8,045 nt of DNA from Candidatus Roizmanbacteria bacterium CG_4_10_14_0_2_um_filter_36_35 (GTDB lineage: Bacteria; Patescibacteriota; Microgenomatia; UBA1406; GWC2-37-13). How positions within the stretch are numbered: position 1 is the stretch's first letter; every line of letters begins with the position of its first letter. The DNA lies in assembly GCA_002792355.1 (NCBI GenBank), contig PFOE01000005.1, positions 1 through 8,045 of the forward strand. The letters are read 5' to 3'. Below the pieces are notes generated by a model. That model was not told the origin of the DNA. It did no database searches and saw only the letters and a list, made by a program, of their open reading frames with translations. A program made the translations under genes and the position numbers. Shown in pieces: positions 4,991 to 8,045 of this stretch.

Positions 4991-6667
4991 TTATTTGCTA
5001 CGCTCAAAGTAGGTTTTTAATAGTTCTTTAGCAATCGGTCCGGCGATGTCACTACCCTGACCTCCTTCTTCAACCAATACTGTTAAAGCAATCTCTGGTT
5101 TATCAAAAGGTGCAAAGACGGTAATCCAGGCATGGGGCAGGCCGGAGGCGGCATGGGATTCGGCGGTTCCAGTCTTGCAGGCGGTCTGGATTTTTTTAGC
5201 GTTGGCAGTAAAATCAAAAAGCGGCCATCCGGTTCCTCCGGCGGAACATGCCTGTTTCATCCCTTCTCGTATCAAATCGATTGTTTTTTGAGAAACAGGC
5301 AATTTCTTGCATTCAGATTTACCCTGTAGGGACAATCCATAAATTGTCCCTACTTTTAATAATTTTGGTTGACAAAGGTATCCGTTATTAGCAAAAACTG
5401 ACGTTACCATCAATGTTTGCAAAGGTGTTACTCCTATATATCCCTGACCGATAGAAAAATTATAAGTATCACCGGTATACCAGCGGTCTTTTAAGGTTTC
5501 TTCTTTCCAAAAGGTGGAAGGAATGATTCCTTCGGATTCATCAAGGCCAATGTTGGTTTTTTTTCCATAGCCAAAAATCTCCGCCCATTTTTTTATCTTA
5601 TCAACTCCGGTTTTTTCCCCAACTGTATAGAAAAAAATATCGTTTGACCGGCGGATTGCTTTAACAATATCAACCATGCCCTCAGTTTTTCCATATTGAA
5701 GATAGTACCAATTACCAAAGGTTAGGGATCCGGCAGTAATCATCCCTTTATCTTCAACCTGTGTTTTTTCATCAATGACTTTCTCTTCAAGGGCCGCTGC
5801 TGCGGTAATTAATTTAAAAAGAGAGCCGGGAGGGTAGACGCCTTCGGTAGCGCGGTTAAAAATAGGTTTGTCGGGATTGGAAAAATATTTTTCAACACTC
5901 TGATTGTTTTTGTTTTCAAAGGCCTGGGAGTTAAATGAAGGAGAAGAGACAAGGGCTAGGATTTCACCGGTTTTAGGGTTATTGACTATGATTGCGCCTC
6001 TTTTTACCTGTCTGCCGGCAGGCAGGTCTTTTAATAGTTCATAAGCTTTTTTTTGCAGATTCCAGTCTAAAGCCAGTTGAATGTTTTCTCCAGCGGTAGG
6101 CGGTATAATGGTTAAAGTTTTCAAGAAATTACCCCGAGCATCGGTTTCAATTAGTTTTTGTCCTGGTTGACCGCGAAGCTGACAGTCAAATAGTTTTTCT
6201 ACACCTTTTTTTCCAATATCGTCGCCCGATTTTAATTTATAAATACAGTTATCTTGTTTTAAGTCGTTTTCGTCTGCCTGTTGACGATATCCTACTACAG
6301 GAGCAATCTCTTCGGGTGTTTCGTAAATTCTTTTTGAAATTATCCGGTCGTTATTTTTTCTTATTTCATCAAGGCTGTTTTTAATATTGGGATCTAGATT
6401 TTTTACCATTACGTATCCCTTTCTATCCAGAATTTCTCCTCTTTTTGCCTCGATTGAGAAATTTTTAATTCTATTATTTTCCGACAGATTCCGATAGTAT
6501 TCGCCCTTGACAATTGTTAATTGAAAGAGTCTTAAAGAGAGAACGGCACAGAAAAAACCAATAGTGATAAGAAAGGCAAAGAAAAAAATTTCGTCAAGAC
6601 GGGTATTTTGAGAGAAAAATTCCATACCTCTCGACTCCCCTTTATGGAAAAAAGAAAGTTTTTTCAT
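4991..6667 (-). CDS. mrdA: Penicillin-binding protein 2-type peptidoglycan D,D-transpeptidase
   Basis: Class B PBP that cross-links peptidoglycan peptides outside the membrane, classically with RodA-type polymerases in cell elongation. From M1 at 6667 (558 residues), one membrane anchor (about 27-50) is followed by the dimerisation/pedestal region with SIEAKRGEILDRKGYVM. The transpeptidase domain has PPGSLFK with catalytic S282, RRSND (S341; the S-x-D form seen in PBP2s rather than S-x-N) and CKTGTAES (K498). All key residues are present and length is normal to slightly short. Two palindromic inserts lie in the gene: LPAGRQ (6006-6027) just before the transpeptidase domain, and KVGTIYGLSLQG (5326-5353). 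The ATG at 6667 is one base after the glycosyltransferase stop; ATG 6625, with GGGGAG ten bases upstream, is a good alternative. A TTG at 6709 is unlikely. FtsI-type identity cannot be fully excluded. Confidence 0.94.
   Translation of the reverse strand: MKKLSFFHKGESRGMEFFSQNTRLDEIFFFAFLITIGFFCAVLSLRLFQLTIVKGEYYRNLSENNRIKNFSIEAKRGEILDRKGYVMVKNLDPNIKNSLDEIRKNNDRIISKRIYETPEEIAPVVGYRQQADENDLKQDNCIYKLKSGDDIGKKGVEKLFDCQLRGQPGQKLIETDARGNFLKTLTIIPPTAGENIQLALDWNLQKKAYELLKDLPAGRQVKRGAIIVNNPKTGEILALVSSPSFNSQAFENKNNQSVEKYFSNPDKPIFNRATEGVYPPGSLFKLITAAAALEEKVIDEKTQVEDKGMITAGSLTFGNWYYLQYGKTEGMVDIVKAIRRSNDIFFYTVGEKTGVDKIKKWAEIFGYGKKTNIGLDESEGIIPSTFWKEETLKDRWYTGDTYNFSIGQGYIGVTPLQTLMVTSVFANNGYLCQPKLLKVGTIYGLSLQGKSECKKLPVSQKTIDLIREGMKQACSAGGTGWPLFDFTANAKKIQTACKTGTAESHAASGLPHAWITVFAPFDKPEIALTVLVEEGGQGSDIAGPIAKELLKTYFERSK
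5326..5353. repeat. Perfect 11-base inverted repeat (family 3) inside the PBP gene
   Basis: GTAGGGACAAT (5326-5336) and ATTGTCCCTAC (5343-5353) are exact reverse complements around the six-base loop CCATAA. The sequence differs from the TGTCAT and GCCGGC families. On the coding strand it reads in frame as VGTIYGLSL, between the PSQ-like segment GYLCQPKLLK and KKLPVSQKTIDLIREGM, a variable region of PBP2 proteins. It looks like a short mobile or spreading palindrome tolerated in a surface loop. Confidence 0.8.
6006..6027. repeat. GCCGGC-centred palindrome (family 2, copy 1) inside the PBP gene
   Basis: A 22-base near-perfect palindrome with centre TGCCGGCA; one base (T at 6011) departs from perfect symmetry. 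On the coding strand it reads KDLPAGRQ in frame, between LQKKAYELL and KRGAIIVNNPKTG, where PBP2 proteins normally run directly from one to the other. A second copy in the same frame lies in the adjacent gene at 7478-7497. It is strongly GC-rich compared with the flanks. Confidence 0.85.
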
Positions 6668-6668
6668 A

Positions 6669-7988
6669 TTAGCTAATAAAATATCCCTGGCCGAAAAAAC
6701 CCAAAACAACTATATGTAATATAAAAAATATCACCACAATGACTATCTTAATCCATTTATTTTTAATTTCGGCAAGAAATATAAACATAGACAGTGATAG
6801 AAGAGTAAAACGAGGGATAGATAACAGAGTACCGGTTAGGGTTGGGAAGAGAATATTAGCCAAGGAAAAAAGATTTAAACCGAGTCTGTCCCATGTTGTC
6901 ATCCCGACCAAGTCCAGCGAAGCGGGACGCGTGGAGGGATCTTTTTTTAAGATTCCTCGACTCGTCACGGAGTTTACCCTGAGTGAAATCGAAAGGTTCC
7001 TCGCTCGGAATGACATGAGGAGGTGAAATAAATCAAAAATTAAAACAGTAAAGACAAAAGAAAAAATTAAAAACTCGAAAACAGAAACATAATATTGAAA
7101 GTTATGAGACGCAGTGACAAAAATCTTGATATATCTCCAAATAACCTGAGGCAGTAAAATGAGACGAGTTGAGCGGTTGGCTCCAAAAAACGGCTGGGAG
7201 GTAAAAAAGAAAAACGGATCACCGGTTGTTTGCCAGAGATAAAAACAATAGATTCCCAGACCAATAAGAGGAGAAAGAATTAGTATAAAGTATTTAGTAT
7301 TTAGTATTTTTCTGTCATCGCGAGGAGTCGAAGACGACGAAGCGATCTCTTTATTGAGATTGCTTCGCTTCACTCGCAATGACAGATAATGAAAGATAAT
7401 AGGTATTATCAAAAACACCCCAACTAATCTTGTTAATGAAGTCAATATAGCAAAAAAGGTTGCTAAATAAATATTTTCCTGCCTGCCGGCAGGCAGGTCC
7501 TTCTTCAAAAAATAAAGCGTTAAGACAAACAAGAGGAAGAACAACCCTTCAGTATATACAGCACCAAAAAAGAACGAAGTCGGGAAAAGCAAAATAGTTA
7601 AAATTAGTTGAAATTGGTTAGAATTAGTTGAAATTAGTCGTAAATACTTTGTGAAAATCCACAGTCCAATTAAAAATGAAACATTGGAAATTATTAATCC
7701 GGCGGTTAGTCCGTTATTAAATACGAACGTTAAACATTTAATCAATAGTGGATAGAGCGGGAAGAAGGCTTGTTCCCACTGTGCATATCCACAACAAGCA
7801 ATTTTAAGATAATGTATACCATCAAAGTTAGCCAGAGCTGATGAGACCTGGGGTAATCCAAAATCAAAAAGCTCTTTTGGGTAAGGGAAAAAACCAAGAT
7901 AGGGAATTATCTTTGCAGCGAAAAATAAAACCCAGGTATCAAAAGTTTTCCAGATAAGAAATATTAGTATTAAGACAAGATTTGACAT
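6669..7988 (-). CDS. PIG-V-like integral membrane glycosyltransferase (GT-C fold), with three in-frame repeat insertions
   Basis: A 439-residue polytopic membrane protein that probably transfers a sugar (mannose in characterised relatives) from a polyprenyl-phosphate donor on the outer side of the membrane. Similarity to the PIG-V/Mannosyl_trans2 group rests on NFDGIHYLKIACCGY (54-68, with D56 in the first outer loop), FFPLYPLLIK (75-84), AVYTEGLFF (143-151), LTSLTRLVGVFLIIP (182-196), TGDPFFF (255-261) and IPRF (391-394). Around ten hydrophobic segments are visible. Three inserts interrupt it in hydrophilic connecting stretches: LPAGRQ (165-170), a family-1 repeat (about 203-227) and another (about 325-365). 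A 10-base tandem repeat encodes ISTNSNQFQLI. The ATG at 7988 has no SD and lies in a 7-base tandem repeat. The PBP gene follows after one base, suggesting co-transcription and a role in envelope glycan assembly. Acceptor unknown. Confidence 0.8.
   Translation of the reverse strand: MSNLVLILIFLIWKTFDTWVLFFAAKIIPYLGFFPYPKELFDFGLPQVSSALANFDGIHYLKIACCGYAQWEQAFFPLYPLLIKCLTFVFNNGLTAGLIISNVSFLIGLWIFTKYLRLISTNSNQFQLILTILLFPTSFFFGAVYTEGLFFLLFVLTLYFLKKDLPAGRQENIYLATFFAILTSLTRLVGVFLIIPIIFHYLSLRVKRSNLNKEIASSSSTPRDDRKILNTKYFILILSPLIGLGIYCFYLWQTTGDPFFFFTSQPFFGANRSTRLILLPQVIWRYIKIFVTASHNFQYYVSVFEFLIFSFVFTVLIFDLFHLLMSFRARNLSISLRVNSVTSRGILKKDPSTRPASLDLVGMTTWDRLGLNLFSLANILFPTLTGTLLSIPRFTLLSLSMFIFLAEIKNKWIKIVIVVIFFILHIVVLGFFGQGYFIS
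6897..7015. repeat. Palindromic repeat copy E (family 1) inside the glycosyltransferase gene
   Basis: A 119-base element begins TGTCATCCCGACCAAG and ends GCTCGGAATGACA, identical at both ends to copy D. GGAGGGATCTTT faces AAGATTCCTCGACTC at the centre. It is longer than D because GTCACGGAGTTTACCCTGAG and the following TGAAATCGAAAGGTTCC are interposed in the right arm, which looks like a second repeat nested in the first. Unlike D it is read in the opposite orientation relative to its host gene, encoding about 40 residues that begin MSFRARN and end DLVGMTT, with no stop. Confidence 0.85.
7289..7309. repeat. Three tandem copies of AGTATTT
   Basis: AGTATTT is repeated three times without change, immediately beside repeat copy F, inside the glycosyltransferase gene. 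Three 7-base units equal seven codons, so the frame is unchanged at this copy number; gain or loss of one unit would shift it. It is read on the minus strand as part of KILNTKYF. Confidence 0.7.
7312..7385. repeat. Palindromic repeat copy F (TGTCATTGCGAG subtype) inside the glycosyltransferase gene
   Basis: A 74-base element runs from CTGTCATCGCGAG to CTCGCAATGACAG. GAAGCGATCTC and GAGATTGCTTC are complementary around a TTTATT loop with one mismatch, so the whole folds into a long hairpin. Its ends match the TGTCAT family, but the interior is the GCGAG/GAAGC subtype, different from copies D and E. On the minus strand it encodes about 25 residues, LRVKRSNLNKEI and a serine run SSSSTPRDD, without stops. 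Confidence 0.85.
7478..7497. repeat. GCCGGC-centred palindrome (family 2, copy 2) inside the glycosyltransferase gene
   Basis: A perfect 20-base palindrome with centre TGCCGGCA. It reads on the minus strand as KKDLPAGRQENI, the same frame and peptide as the copy in the PBP gene. It lies in a short loop between two membrane segments (residues 165-170). Confidence 0.88.
7591..7640. repeat. Degenerate 10-base tandem repeat, about five units
   Basis: Units AAAATAGTTA, AAATTAGTTG, AAATTGGTTA, GAATTAGTTG and AAATTAGTCG follow each other exactly in register. They lie in the glycosyltransferase gene and encode LRLISTNSNQFQLILTI on the minus strand. Ten is not a multiple of three, so a unit change would shift the frame, but the units have diverged, which makes slippage less likely. 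Confidence 0.65.
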
Positions 7989-7998
7989 TTGACATTTG
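7981..7998. repeat. 7-base tandem repeat at the glycosyltransferase start codon
   Basis: TTTGACA occurs twice, followed by TTTG. On the minus strand each unit contains an ATG: the one at 7988 opens the long reading frame, and the one at 7995 is in another frame and stops soon after. No SD precedes either. Confidence 0.5.
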
Positions 7999-8045
7999 TC
8001 CGTTCGACGTTGCTCAGGACAATGGTGAGCGAAATCGAATCCATT
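7999..8045. repeat. Palindromic repeat copy G, partial at the window edge
   Basis: TCCGTTCGACGTTGCTCAGG and the following ACAATGGTGAGCGAAATCGA resemble the GAGCGAAG/GTCGAA vocabulary of the family-1 repeats at 31-132 and 6968-6998. GCTCAGGAC and GGTGAGC are imperfect complements. The right end lies beyond the window, so its size and class are not known. It occupies the upstream region of the glycosyltransferase-PBP unit. Confidence 0.5.

Noticed and set aside
5132..5329. Plus-strand glycine-rich open frame
   Set aside because: It is the shadow of the PBP2 C-terminal region, which carries the KTG motif on the minus strand; low-complexity composition only.
6668..6709. Longer PBP2 starting at TTG 6709
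   Set aside because: It would overlap the upstream gene by 41 bases, has no SD, and adds residues before the usual short cytoplasmic N-terminus.
6739..7026. Plus-strand open frame across repeat copy E
   Set aside because: It is antisense to the glycosyltransferase and is open largely because the repeat lacks stops on both strands.
31..7385. CRISPR array formed by the repeats
   Set aside because: Copies are kilobases apart, variable in length and lie inside genes; there is no regular spacer pattern and no cas gene.

Overview
The window is AT-rich, gene-dense bacterial DNA with very short spacers. Single-copy housekeeping genes, an orphan VirD4/HerA-like ATPase, weak or absent Shine-Dalgarno (SD) sites and many short palindromic repeats, some inside genes, suggest an uncultivated small-genome bacterium of the Patescibacteria/Candidate Phyla Radiation type, perhaps Microgenomates. 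This placement is inference; no marker gene here settles it. radC and acyP both end in TGA, so the standard bacterial code applies and the TGA-as-glycine code of some CPR lineages does not.

Layout: radC (+), about 142-831, converges on a two-gene minus-strand unit: a small membrane-anchored TPR-like protein (1146-1622) followed by acylphosphatase (821-1120). radC and acyP overlap by 11 bases. A 127-base divergent spacer, mostly filled by a palindromic repeat, separates that unit from a large plus-strand membrane-anchored ATPase of the VirD4/TraG/HerA class (1750-4101). A 121-base spacer holding a second kind of inverted repeat leads to a ferredoxin-NADP reductase-like flavoprotein (4223-4990). 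This converges, with no gap, on a minus-strand pair: a PIG-V-like polyprenol-dependent glycosyltransferase (6669-7988) and a class B penicillin-binding protein of the PBP2 type (4991-6667), with one base between them. That pair links envelope glycosylation to peptidoglycan synthesis.

The striking content is the repeats. At least four palindromic families occur in 8 kb. (1) A 74-119 base element, typically ending TGTCAT...ATGACA, occurs about seven times, whole or partial: upstream of radC, in the divergent spacer, at the right edge, and inside the reductase (once), the glycosyltransferase (twice) and, as a half copy, the TPR-like protein. (2) A palindrome of about 20 bases centred on GCCGGC lies inside both the PBP and the glycosyltransferase and is read in the same frame as LPAGRQ. 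(3) An inverted repeat with perfect 11-base arms lies inside the PBP gene. (4) An AT-rich inverted repeat fills the spacer before the reductase gene, and its 3' arm overlaps that gene's ribosome-binding site. All intragenic copies leave the reading frame open and so add peptide to otherwise recognisable proteins. This resembles the Rickettsia palindromic elements, and it is the best candidate in this window for an under-described biological phenomenon.

No tRNA, rRNA, CRISPR array, transposase or convincing intrinsic terminator was seen. No stretch longer than 300 bases lacks a gene.
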